DNA from: Epiperipatus broadwayi
Lineage: Eukaryota; Onychophora; Udeonychophora; Euonychophora; Peripatidae
Assembly (NCBI GenBank): GCA_028023455.1
Contig: JAQFVV010000056.1
Location: 992,001-1,056,000, forward strand
DNA length: 64,000 bases
Direction: 5' to 3'
In this document: positions 51,187 through 61,566 of the stretch, one piece after another
How positions within the stretch are numbered: the stretch's first letter is position 1
Layout: each line of letters begins with the position of its first letter
Notes under the pieces: model-generated
The model's database searches: none
What the model was told of the DNA's origin: nothing
The model's input: the letters and a program-made list of their open reading frames with translations, nothing else
Position numbers and translations under genes: made by a program

Positions 51187-51456
51187 TACCTGAATATGAT
51201 CTACTGTACTAAAACCACTTTTAAATCCAGCTTGTTCTCTTGGTGGAAATCCAATGTCTCTTTAGACGAGTTGTAATTTATCTTGGTAAAAATTTTATAT
51301 AAAACTGATAAAAGGCTGATAGGTCTGTAATTTGTAATATCTTCTTTATCACCTTTTTTAAATATTGATATTATTACTGCATTCTTCCAATCATCTGGTA
51401 CATCTTTATCATTTAGACATTTGGTATATAACTTTGCTAAAAAAATTTCTGTTTCT

Positions 51457-51645
51457 TCACCTGCTTTTTAATATATCAATTATAATTCCATCATTACCTG
51501 GAGCCTTTCCTTTCTTCATACATTTAATTGCATTTCTCACTTCTTCATTTAAAATTCTGGGCAATTCGGAATATGTAATAGATATAGGAGGTACTTGTTC
51601 TTTATTACTATATAATTCTTGATAAAAATTTTCTACCAATTTCAT
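51457..51645 (-). pseudogene. RTE LINE pre-RT segment
   Basis: 62 codons ending in KKGKAPGNDGIIIDILK, the conserved start of the RT domain. It matches 15877-16060 of the other copy almost residue for residue. Loss of one base in the KEAGE region (versus the 14 bp duplication in the other copy) ends the frame. Confidence 0.8.
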
Positions 51646-51770
51646 GATGTCATCTCTCTTTTTAGTAATAATTCCATCTTTTGCTCTTATTGCAGATATA
51701 AATTTCCTACCAATACCAAAATGTTATTTTACATTCTTAAGACTTTTATTTTCTTCTACAGCTTTTCTTG

Positions 51771-52367
51771 CTATTCACAGTTATACTTTCTTACATCATT
51801 TTCAACTCTTTTTCGCACCATTTTACAAAATTCGAGATATTCAATTCTTTTTAATGCAACATTTTTGTATATCTTTATATTCTTTTTTTTCTTCATAAAT
51901 TCTCTAGTCTCAGTAGAAATTTTATTGGTCAATTGCTGTTTTTTTCTACCAGCTATTTTTGTTGCAGTTTTTAAAAGTGTATCAGTTATTTTCATATTAA
52001 TTTCATTCAAATCTGAATCATGTTCAAAATCTACTAATACTTGAAACCGAGTTGTAAGTTTTAATTTAAATTCATTAGAATGTTTCTGAAGATTAGGAAT
52101 ATCAACTGTAAATATTGTTTTTTTTAACAATTTTTGTCTTTCTAGTTTTACATTAACACGTATCTTGCTCCTTACTAATCGATGATCACTTCCTGTGTTA
52201 AATCTATTAAGAACATTACAATCTTGAAATATGTATTTCCTGTTAGTCAAAATATAATCCAATTCTGCTGTACCTTCATTTGGATGCTTCCATGTCCATT
52301 TCCTTTTAACATTTTTCTCAAAAAAAGAATTCATAATATAAAGTTTTTCTTTTTCTGCAAACTCCAC
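51771..52367 (-). pseudogene. RTE LINE endonuclease C-terminal half and linker
   Basis: 198 codons. The start MEFAEKEKLYIMNSFF belongs to the endonuclease core, then KRKWTWKHPNEGTAELDYIL and the catalytic RFNTGSDHRLVRSKI (SDH box). The rest is the Lys/Glu-rich linker before RT. The Met is internal. It follows the N-terminal half at 52487-53014 after a gap with frameshifts. Confidence 0.85.
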
Positions 52368-52486
52368 AAGTCTATGTCCTCTCTCATTTCTATTACCATA
52401 ACCAAAATTACCTACAGCACTTTCATTTGTTTACCAATTCTAGCATTAAAGTCTACCATAACAATTTTAAAATGTTGTTTACTCAA

Positions 52487-53014
52487 TCAAAAGCCTTTTG
52501 TGCAGTCCATATAAAAATCTTCTACTACTTCATCACTATGAGAACTTGTTGGGGCATATACCTGAATTATCTGCATTTGGTATCTGCTATTAAGTTGTAT
52601 AACTAATCTTGCCACCCTGTCTAATACACCACCAATCTTCACAATATTGTTTTTCCACTTTTTATTTATAATGAATCCTACTCCACTTGTATTTTCAATT
52701 TTTGTGCCTTTATAATAGAATATATGTCCACTTTTTAATTCAATTGTCTTTTCCTTTTTTCTTCTAACTTCACGAAGTCCAATAATATCCAATTTAATAT
52801 AAGAGAGTTCTTCTTTTAATTCTTGCAATCTTTCTTCACTTGAACGTGATCTGCAGTTGTAAGTACCTAAATAAAAAGTTGTCATCAAATGGCAGCCTGG
52901 GTCTGCAATCAGGGGATTCTTAGCACCCTCCACTTTTGGCCACCAACCGCTGCTTTGGTTTGTGACTTTACAGCCTCCTGGGAATAAGGGCCATGCTTTA
53001 TTTTTATCTGTCAT
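52487..53014 (-). pseudogene. RTE LINE endonuclease N-terminal half
   Basis: 175 codons from the probable native start (MTDKNKAWPLFPGGCK). LGTYNCRSRSSEERLQEL holds the first metal-site Asn, DIIGLREVRRKK holds the catalytic Glu, and GVGFIINKKWKNN and IQVYAPTSS are the next conserved blocks. It nicks target DNA to prime reverse transcription. It ends DFYMDCTKGF through a frameshift before the conserved GDFNA block. Confidence 0.85.
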
Positions 53015-54497
53015 AATTGTATATATGTATTGGAAATTTTTTTATCATTTACACAAACATTCATTCTGCCTTATCAGGCTCTGAGAAGAAAGACCATGGT
53101 GTTTCTTGATCTTAAACTCAGAGATAAAAAGCCAATAAACTCACCCCACTGGCTAATGTGTGTTGGTCAGCAGCCCATCCATGTTTGTATACTATATGAA
53201 TAAACACATAGTAATAACAGCCGCAACGACAAGAATGTATGGAGTGGACATTAGGAGTTTGCCCTGCTCGATTCCTTTAAGGCCTCCAAGAGGAATCAAA
53301 GGGTCTCCTTTCAGTTAATAGCAAACGCCTTTCTGCAGCCATTATATATATATATATTTGTGATGGTGAGAATTCACACCTATGGATCATGTTCCTCGCC
53401 CTCTTCGAAACCCATCTGAGTTGCCTTGACCTTTCACAATGACTTTTAGCACATCTGCATTGTTTTTCGTTCGTATATTTATACATAAACTTCTTTCCTT
53501 ATATCAGCAGTAAAAACGTTTTAGCTATAATAAACAAAACACAATTAAAGTCTTTTTTTTATGTTAAACATTATTAAATTTAAAACTTCCAACAGTTCTA
53601 GAATTATCAAACGCTTGATTATGTGAATGAGTATTTTATTACATATTTTTATAGCAAAAAGTTCAATAAAATAAAAAAATCTTGGTTCCTATTATGCTCT
53701 AATCAACATGTTATAATTTGTTTATTTTTTTTAAATTTTCATAGTTTATACAAAAGTTCAATTCCAATGAATGTATAGTGATATTCCTTCATTTCAGTTT
53801 TTTTTTTTTTTACATATATAGATCAAATCAAAAAAAAACTTACAGTTTCATGCATATTTGTTCTTTTTTTAAAATGCTGAAAACATTTTACCAAAATATG
53901 ATAATCAAATTATCTGAATTGTTGTCATTAACGAATATAAAAACAAACAAAATCTTGCATATAACTTTCTCTAGATGTTTTTTTAACTTTCCAGCCATTA
54001 GAGAACAAACAAAAAAAAATTGTTATTGTTGTTATGGTTACATTGTACTAATCAGGTTTTCTCTCCCCTTCGCATTACAATACTAAGTTATAAAATCGGG
54101 TTTTTTTTTTCTTTTTTTAATTTTATTTTTTATAAAACTTTCTCAATTATTCTGTCAAATTTGTTATTTTAAAATATTAATAAAATTAAATTTAATAACA
54201 AAATTTATGATTTTGTTTCAAGCATTTCCAGTTCATTAAACTACAATATAATTTTTATTCATAGGATTATATATCATCAATTCGAACTGTTCAATAGATG
54301 TATTAATTTTATAAATCAACACCTTCATGTATATATTTATGTTCAAATGCATTTAATGGTAAGGATAGGAATGAGATTTATAGCGATCCTTACAATATAT
54401 ATATATATGTTAAAATGAAGATTTGCACGGGTTAAATATATAAAATACATATTTTGCAGGTTCATCCATGTTAAAAACTTTTAATATTAATATACTG

Positions 54498-54528
54498 ATG
54501 TTTCGACTTGGTCACACAAGTCATCCAC
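54498..54528 (-). other. Hammerhead-like motif, PLE 3' region
   Basis: On the minus strand GGATGA is followed by CTTG, a 6 nt loop, CAAG and TCGAAAC. The order is hammerhead-like (GATGA, helix II, GAAA), but the first core bases and the helix II/GAAA junction deviate. It occupies the same place, just past the GIY-YIG stop, as the motif in the first PLE. Confidence 0.35.
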
Positions 54529-54622
54529 GGAGTTATAAAAGATAGAAAGACAGTTGTAGAGGTGCTACAGTCACTGATTTGAATAAAACATTAAAATTCC
54601 ACCAATAGCAAAAATGTTAAAT

Positions 54623-55417
54623 TTAGGAATGTTTTTTACAAAAATATTTCCAAATAGGAGGAAGTTTGCATGTATCATCTCGCTTATTGATACAATCTGG
54701 CCTTTTAAGTATCTCAATGGCTTCTCTAATTTTGCACTGGTAGAGATTATCACATCTGGATATGATCCTGGTACTAGAAAAATCAATTTTATGACCTGAA
54801 TCTATAGTATGGAGTGAGAGTGCTGATGATGATGAGTGTTGTTTAACTGCATTAGCATGCTCATCTCTCCTAACATTGATGCGACGATTACTCATACCTA
54901 CGTAAGAAGCTTTACAATTTTTACATGAGATTTGATAGACACCATGAGATTCAAGAGGGATTGAATCCTTAGGCTTGGTTATTATATTGCTGATCTTTTG
55001 ATGAGCAGAAAATGCTGTATCTATATTATAGCATTTTAATATACGTCCAATACTGTCTGTTGTTTTTTTTACATATGGAACACAAATCCTAATAGCTGAT
55101 TTATCATCTTTTTGTTTCCTATATTGTCTATTTTGGGCTTGAAATAAGGCTTTTTTTATAAATTTGTAATTATAACTATTTGCTAATAAAACACTATTAA
55201 AATGATTTATTTCTTCTTTCAGATGTATCTCATCTGAAAGGTTAATTGCTCTATTTAAAAGAGTTTTGGCTACACAAACTATCTGAGTTGGGTGATGATG
55301 AGAATGTAAATGTAAATATCTGTCTGTGTGTATATCCTTTCTGTAAATAGAAAAATCAAGGAAAGGGAGTTTTCCATCAGACTCTGTCTCCATTGTAAAT
55401 TTAATATGAGGATGCAT
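54623..55417 (-). pseudogene. Penelope-like RT end plus GIY-YIG endonuclease
   Basis: 264 open codons. Upstream in the same frame (55418-55530) lies WLRYIDDTFVTW with the YIDD catalytic pair, so the Met at 55417 is internal. The frame continues through KLPFLDFSIYRK (RT motif D/E region), a basic helical linker, then the GIY-YIG domain: GVYQISCKNCKASYVGMS (Cys-rich G-Y/Y-G), followed by RRINVRRDEHANAV with catalytic Arg and His, and an acidic Glu in the REAIEIL helix. It ends naturally at KKHS. Without upstream RT it cannot move by itself. Confidence 0.85.
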
Positions 55418-55535
55418 ATTATTTAAATGTAAGAAAAAATCATCTAATTTATTTTTTTCATGTTGCCATGTGACAAAAGTGTCATCTATGTATCTGAGCC
55501 AAATGAGAGGTTTTAAAGATGATGATATATATATA

Positions 55536-56500
55536 TGATAAAAATGTTGCTATTGTAAGTTACTAAAGAGATCTTGTATCGTATGATGACCCAAGAAATA
55601 TCTGGTATGATTTGATGTAGTAGTAAAGTGTTAGATTCTGGAATGTAAGGTCCTTGGATGGATTCCATTTAAGGCATTTCCGGTTTACTACCTTCTTCCA
55701 AACTCCTCAGTAGTAAAGCTATTCGAATATTATTTTTTCCCAAGAATTAGATTGACTATAACATTCCTGTTTAATTGCCCCCCCCCCCTTCCCCACCAAC
55801 TCTCAAATCCTAAATGATCCAAGTCAATCACTGCATTAAACTATGCAGTGTTATAGATTTATATAGGTAGTGCTTTCATTTTAGTGAGTTATTGATTCTC
55901 ATTGGATCGTGTGGAATTATATATACTCATATAAATTGCTATAGACAACATACGTAAGTATCTTATATAGAGAACAAATTGTCAAAAAAAAAAACAATAG
56001 ATAAGATTTCTTATAGAATATGCTTAAATTGAAGAATATACTGAGTGTGAAAAGCAGCTAATATTTTTTTATTGACAGGATAATGTGCTAACATACACAT
56101 CATTATCCCCGAAAAGATTATTATTTATGAATATAAACAATTGAATTTACAATGAAAGATTAATTCTAAATATTGGTTTGTATTATCATCTTTTTTATTG
56201 CAGTGTATATAAATTGAAAAGTATTATAAAATAACCTTTATTAATTTCATTGTCATTATATCTATTATATATTATTTATCCAAAATCTTTCATAGTATTA
56301 TCTTTAACTATTAGCCACTGGAGAGAAAAAAATCACATGGTCTGGTTTCTACATTACCAGAAAGTAACTTATAGTGCAATTTTTTCATTGTGTTAGATTT
56401 TTTCTCCCTTAAAATATCCATGTATTAGGCCTAAAAACTATAAGTATTGACCTTGCTTTTCTTGCATGAAGAATGATTTAATCTTTTATAATAGCTAGTA
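55536..56500. other. AT-rich stretch with a C11 tract
   Basis: No gene is recognised. A run of 11 C (55778-55788) followed by TTCCCC is the strongest GC run in the window. Confidence 0.5.
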
Positions 56501-57398
56501 TATGAAGAGGTACACCAAATTAACTGGAACCTTTTAATACACCAAATTAACTGGAACTTTTTAATAAAAAAATTATATATTTATTTTTAGGTGTTACAAG
56601 TTGAATCCCTTTCAAAAATATTGTTCATTTAATGCAATGAACTAATTTAAAAATGTTTTTCACTTTCTGAAGTAGTCCAGAAGCTCTTGCAAAGAAATGC
56701 CTTTTAATACCACCATTCTAAGTTCATTAACACAAAAAAAAAAAATTGAGGCATTTTTTCATTCAATAGAATAAAAAGAAGTTGCATGAAGTGAGATCAA
56801 GCAATTATGTCTGATGGATAAAGTGAGTCATGCTAAATTTAATTAAAAACTCACACTCAAGGCTTTATGCACTAACACATTATGATGGTGATAAAGGCAC
56901 TCCTCATTTTGTGGAACATTTTCATTTTACCACATCACATAAAAGTTTCAGAACTTGTAGGTTTTAAATGCCTGATCATTAAGAATGAATTCAGAGTGAA
57001 TAATGTCATTTGGATCCTTCCAAAAATCCACATGCTTTTTGGGGATGTGCTCAATTTGACACTTCCATTAAACCACTTATAAATCTGGATTTTTTCCTAG
57101 AGCAACTTGCATGTAAACTGTTTCAAGCATAAGCACTATTTTCCCTAAAAACAAAAAGTGGAATTTCATGTTGTTCCAACTTTTCAACAATTACAAAAAT
57201 CAACAAATGTGCAAACACACACTTTACAAAAATAATATCTTAATGCAATTACAATTCATGATACTATAATTTCACGTGATGACTTCATGTGGCAGATTGA
57301 TGCAGAAGTATCTGAGGTTTCTAGAAGTAGAAGCATGTATTGTAAGAGGTGTTGCTACTAGAGAATGATTCCAAATATTTTTGAATATCCCCTCATAT
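56501..57398 (-). mobile_element. Second decayed mariner element
   Basis: Imperfect terminal inverted repeats (tatgaagaggtacaccaaat and the complement of atttttgaatatcccctcat) and recognisable transposase remnants on the minus strand (IIHSEFILNDQAFKTYKF-like near 56950-57020, equivalent to MKSKV..FFD...H.EF of active copies). Related along its length to 28352-29258. A 27 bp tandem duplication (56512-56538 and 56539-56565) lies just inside its end. It is not functional. Confidence 0.75.
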
Positions 57399-58275
57399 AT
57401 GTCATTGTGTCTGTTAACTTTTTCTAATCACAACTTTTATTTTTTAACTGACTTCTGCTAGACTTTATGGTTGCTTACTTTATTTTTGTAACTCTCTTTT
57501 AGTTCATTTATAGACATGGACTGCTCTTTTAAAACTCTGATTCAGTTTCATTATCTTTGAATTGTCTTATTTTTTATTTATCTCTATGGTTATTAATGGT
57601 GACTTATTGTTAATTCGTAATTCTTTCATATTTTTATTGTTCTCATAACATAAAATGTTACTGTGACTCATTCAATTGTTATATATAGTTTCGCACAGTG
57701 GTATCATGATTGATTAAGAGCTAAATGTTCCTGGATTAATTTTCAATAAAGTATTTAATTTATTTAATGTATTGATTTTTTAAAGACAGTTGATTTCTAC
57801 CAACTATTGTAAAAAGTTAAAAGAGATTTCAACTAAATCATGGTTTATGACTTGTGCTTGATCATAATTACATAAATCAGAAGCTATTAAATTTCATTTC
57901 TGAAATTTGTTGATAAGTCTCTAGTGACATCTAAAAAAATCAAATGCAGCAATCTAGGAATAAGAAATTTGTTAGCCTTAGGAGAAATTCATATTTATAT
58001 TATAATTCTTTGGTTATTTGAAAGGAATCTTGATTTGATGATCCAGAAAAGGGTAACTTTATTTGAATTATTTTCTAGATAGTGATACTGTTTTTTTATT
58101 TAGTAATAAATATGTTCTTTACAATTGTTTCAGACATTTACGTGTGGTAACTTTTCTTTTGATACTGGTAGAGGATATATGAATGGTCAGTAATCTCCTA
58201 TAAGGGACTAAATAGGCTTGAATGTGTCATTAATATTCCACTAAACATCACATGATCACTATCTCATTGTTATAA
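57399..58275. other. AT-rich stretch, nothing recognised
   Basis: No open frame or repeat family is identified. Confidence 0.5.
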
Positions 58276-58560
58276 ACAATTCAAATTACAGCAAAACTCT
58301 CCATATAGTAGTGCCATCTTGTGCTAACAAGAGCAATCAATGTATGCCAGAAGGCTTGTGCATAAAATCCCTGTCTAGTGCCTACTCAGATCCAAGGCTC
58401 CTCACTAATGAAGGCCACAAGCCAGAAACTAGTCTGGGGATATTGGATGAGTAGGCACTAGATAGGGATTTTATGCACAAGCCTTCTGGCATCCATTGAT
58501 TGCTCTTGTTAGCACAAGATGGCACTACTATATGGAGAGTTTTGCTGTAATTTGAATTGT
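58276..58560 (+). repeat. Foldback with hammerhead-like apex, copy 1
   Basis: The arms 58276-58388 and 58448-58560 (113 bp each) are reverse complements with about two mismatches, separated by a 59 bp apex. Read on the plus strand, the apex has CTAATGA, a GGC/GCC hairpin, GAAAC, TA, GTC, in the order of a type I hammerhead. CCTCA before and TGGGG after form helix I, which runs on through ATCCAA/TTGGAT into the arms. No protein frame is credible here. A second copy lies at 59898-60184 and a partial one at 59474-59545. Confidence 0.8.
58405..58434 (+). ncRNA. Hammerhead-ribozyme-like core, copy 1
   Basis: 58405-58411 CTAATGA (canonical CUGANGA, with G5 changed to A), helix II GGC(58413-58415)/GCC(58421-58423) with an A/A mismatch at its base, 58425-58428 GAAA, then a minimal helix III AC-TA-GT and the cleavage triplet GTC ending at 58434. 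Base 5 is normally essential, so this copy is probably inactive. Confidence 0.5.
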
Positions 58561-59473
58561 CATTAATATTCCTCACTAATATTTATATGTATATTTAAAA
58601 CATTTTACTTTTCTCTAAATAGGGGCTCAGTATTCACCACAATAACATGAAAAAGCCAAGGATTCTGTTTGTTTAGTATTTGAATCACAATCCCAAAAAA
58701 GTTCTAATAGGTTCTCAAGGAGGATGTTCCTAGAAATGATTTTAAGAGTAACGTTGATAAATGAGGGAAACAAGTTTAGCTATTCTCTAACATTATTCCT
58801 AATTAACATGCAGTAAAGTTTTCAATCTTTTGTTGCCAAAGATTATATATAATTTATGTGGTATATTCTTGTTTAGATTTAACATTGAGCATATTGTGTT
58901 TATTACATTAGAAACAAGATATCAGTCTTTTAAAAACTTTCCAAATTTTTCATATTTTTATCAAGGAAAATGTTTTTTTTCCCTTCATTCCTTTTCTGCA
59001 ATCTGGTGGGAGACCATTCTGTAAAATTTTGTATCTGATGATCATTCATTAATTTCATTTGAATTTTTCTATTGGAGAATATTAATGTTGTTTTTCTGTA
59101 TTAAAAGATTTTAGAAACAGATCATTTTTCCAACTAAAATTATAAGTGATGTTAGATCAATGAAGATATAATAGATTTTTGTTTCATTTTAAAAATTCTT
59201 TTCAATGTAAATTGTTGAAGATAAATAGTTAGTCCTAGTCACTGTACTGGCGGAGTCTTTTTTTTTCTACAAGTAAGTCATTTTTATCTATTATCTTAAT
59301 TTTAGTTAAGATTACTATTTCAAATAGCTTGTAAAAAACGCATAATAATGATATTGAATAATGTGTAGATTATTGATGCATTTAGTTTTTAAAACTGCTA
59401 TAGTTTTGTTCACATGCCATGTTTTGAAATATTTTCTATAATACAAAAACTATACAGGTACATTTTTTCAAAA

Positions 59474-59545
59474 TCTAAAGTTCCTCATTGATGAAAGCCA
59501 TAAACTTGAAACTAGTCAGGAGATATTGGATTTGATAACATAGGA
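59474..59545 (+). repeat. Partial copy of the hammerhead-foldback family
   Basis: Matches the apex and inner right arm of copy 1: TTGATGA (59488-59494), about 13 nt, GAAAC and TAGTC (59508-59517), then gatattgga. It keeps G5 of the core but has C3 changed to T and weak helices. No left arm is present. Confidence 0.6.
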
Positions 59546-59897
59546 TAGAGATTCATTAAGCACTATCATCTATTGTCTATTATTACTTACTAAAGCTTAT
59601 AATAAGTGGCATAGAAATGGTGAAAGGGAAATATATGTTGCTAAAACAGCAACATGTCAATTATAATCATGTGATAGAATCAGTGATATTTTATTGGTTA
59701 AAATAAAAGAGTTAATTTAATGAATAATTGTGATTAACCTGCCACTTAGGTATTTTAGTGTTATATAATTTGCTGAGTGACAATGATGCAATTAAATAAA
59801 TCTCAATAGTAATTTTAATTTTTTTTTTTTTCCTATTGTAAAGTAAATTGTCAGCATTTGTCAAGAAAGATATATGACACTTTAATAATTGCTTCCA

Positions 59898-60184
59898 TGT
59901 TTACACAGAGGCTAAACTCTCCATACAGTAACCCCACCAGTGCAAGCCAGAGTAATCAATGGATGCAAGAAGGATTGTGCATAAAATCCCTATCTAGTGC
60001 CTACTCATCCAATATCCCCATACTAGTTTCCAACTTGTGGTTTCATGAGTGAAACTTCTCTAGGGAGTATTGGTTGAGTAGGCACTAAATAGGGATTTTG
60101 TGTACAATATTTCTTCCATCCATTGATTACTCTGGCTTGCACTGGTGGCGTTATTGTATGGAGAGTTTAGCCTCTGTGTAAACA
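59898..60184 (-). repeat. Foldback with hammerhead-like apex, copy 2
   Basis: The arms 59898-60020 and about 60063-60184 are inverted repeats with roughly eight mismatches. The apex carries the same motif on the minus strand: CTCATGA (complement of 60043-60049), a 12 nt helix II region, GAAA (complement of 60027-60030), TA, GTA. Its inner arm (gcataaaatccctatctagt and flanks) matches copy 1, while the outermost 20 bp differ. The 64-codon frame across the left arm is not coding. Confidence 0.8.
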
Positions 60185-61168
60185 GCTTGTGTAAGCATAG
60201 GAAATATTGATCATGTGATGTTTAGTAGTTTTTAACTTCCAAGTTTAGTTAAAGTGCAGTTTAAGCAGTCATGCTTCTTATTGTATCATATGTATTTTAT
60301 TTAACAATAAAGATAGTTTTTTTATTGTTCATTTAAAAATTTTATAGAATAATTCCTCCACATACATAGCCATTTGGTTTCAAGTGGGTACTTAAAACTA
60401 TGTATATATTGAATTCTAAATAATATATATAATTTAAAAAATTATATGCAGTGACATCAGTAAAAATATTTAAGAAGTAGCATAACGAATATATTGAAAG
60501 AGAGCATGCCCTTATATGTACTACTGCAATCTAGATTAATGAAAATGTGTGTGAATGTGTTCCTTTGACATATATTTTTTTTCTTTACTATATCAGTTAT
60601 TATTTTATATGAAATTATCAGTGTTGTAATTTTGTAGTTTGAGACTATTTAAAATAAAATGTTTATTAATAGTTTTCAGCTATAATCCTCATGAGTGTAA
60701 AAGTAATGATTTTATTGGAATATCAACTATCTAATTAACTGAATATAGGCAAAACAAGGAAGTAGCTGACTTATAACACCACTCACGTGGATGGAAGCAT
60801 GCAAAATTTTTGAATTCACATTTATATATTGCTAATTATTTGACTTTATTTAATTTTTTTTTTTCTAATTATGAGTTATTAAAATATCAGATCATGGGCT
60901 TACAACCATGCTAGATCTATACTATTTTTTATAAGTATAGTAATTCTCCTATATCCACATCATTTATTTCAAACCTTTATACCAATACTTAAATTCATAG
61001 GCTTTATCAAACCGTATATAATATGCAGTTTAATGTCTGAAAATAAATCATAGCTGTTAATTAAATATGTAACATTAAAAATATAGCAATTTATTCATGG
61101 ATAACTAAATTTGAGTATGTTACTATATTTCACAAATCAGATTCCTGAAGAAACATTTTTGTCTAACC
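60185..61168. other. AT-rich stretch, nothing recognised
   Basis: No open frame or repeat family is identified. The last 8 bp are the target duplication of the hAT element. Confidence 0.5.
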
Positions 61169-61566
61169 CAGGGGTTCCTAACTCTATGCCCGTGGGCACC
61201 ATGGCACCCGCAGACCATTTTACGTGTGCCCGTCACTATCCGAACACAATAAAAAATTATTTATCTGATACAAATAAATTTAATTTTTAAAATTTCTTAT
61301 AAATTATTGTATTATATTGTAATCAAATTGTAGGGCACACTATACTTTTCAGCATAAAAATATAAATGTTAATTATATGTTAAAATTTTATTTTTGAAAT
61401 AAATATTTTTTTGTACATTATATGTATTATTAACAATATCCAACTATAAATTTACATTGAAAAAATAAATGATGCCCGCCATCTGGTTGAAAAAAATAAA
61501 TGGTGCCCGCCACCTGGCTGGTATTATAGAATGTGCTCTTAAGTGCAAAAAGGTTGGGGACCCCTG
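61169..61566. mobile_element. Non-autonomous hAT element, 398 bp, perfect TSD
   Basis: Begins CAGGGGTTCCTAACTC and ends GGTTGGGGACCCCTG, giving inverted ends CAGGGG(T)TCCYNAAC typical of hAT (Charlie/SPIN-like) elements. The 8 bp GTCTAACC flanks it exactly on both sides (61161-61168 and 61567-61574). The interior contains GC-rich palindromic TGCCCGTGGGCACC-type sequence near the left end and two copies of a 31 bp unit with tgcccgcc(a/a)(t/c)ctgg near 61460-61520. There is no transposase. Deletion derivative of an autonomous hAT is the usual origin. Confidence 0.9.

Larger units (their letters stand above)
50061..53342 (-). mobile_element. Near full-length RTE LINE nested in the gypsy LTR
   Basis: 3.28 kb on the minus strand, inserted in the TATATATA stretch that the left LTR keeps intact at about 38398-38411. 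The 3' end is a (TGA/ATG)n run (50061-50080 as cat/tca repeats). The 5' end starts near 53342 with a GC-richer leader. It carries the apurinic-like endonuclease (about 52200-52960) and RT (about 50300-51700). Frameshifts and stops split it into at least five frames, so it is probably inactive. It is the same family as 15854-17490. Confidence 0.9.
36162..54394 (-). mobile_element. Ty3/gypsy retrotransposon with 3.3 kb LTRs, two nested insertions
   Basis: The left LTR (36162-39447) begins TGTAATGG and ends CCTTACA. The right LTR (45703-54394) begins TATAACGG and ends CCTTACA. They are near-identical apart from two later insertions in the right one. The minus-strand order 5' LTR, tRNA-Lys-type primer site, gag, protease, RT, RNase H, integrase, polypurine tract, 3' LTR is complete. 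Both outer borders are (AT)n, so the target duplication cannot be read. Without insertions it is about 12.8 kb. All coding regions carry stops or frameshifts and no env-like frame is visible. By eye the first 200 bp of the two LTRs differ at about 6-7% of sites, suggesting an old insertion. Confidence 0.9.
45703..54394 (-). repeat. Right (5') LTR of the gypsy element, interrupted twice
   Basis: The same sequence as 36162-39447, in three pieces: 45703-47181, 49299-50060 and 53343-54394. The total span of 8692 bp exceeds the left LTR by about 5.4 kb, which equals the two nested insertions. The PLE fragment begins immediately after its CCTTACA end. Confidence 0.9.
54395..55535 (-). mobile_element. 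Second Penelope-like element, 3' fragment
   Basis: Minus-strand fragment holding the end of RT and the GIY-YIG domain, 5'-truncated at a TATATATA tract near 55530. It abuts the end of the gypsy LTR at 54394 through another AT tract, so the gypsy element probably inserted in the AT run at the 3' end of this PLE. It belongs to a different PLE lineage from the one at 2395-4350. Confidence 0.85.

Noticed and set aside
53277-54086. Short frames in the right LTR (53277-53486 and 53778-54086)
   Set aside because: The first spans the LINE/LTR junction, and the second has a shadow counterpart in the left LTR with frameshifted differences and no coding signature.
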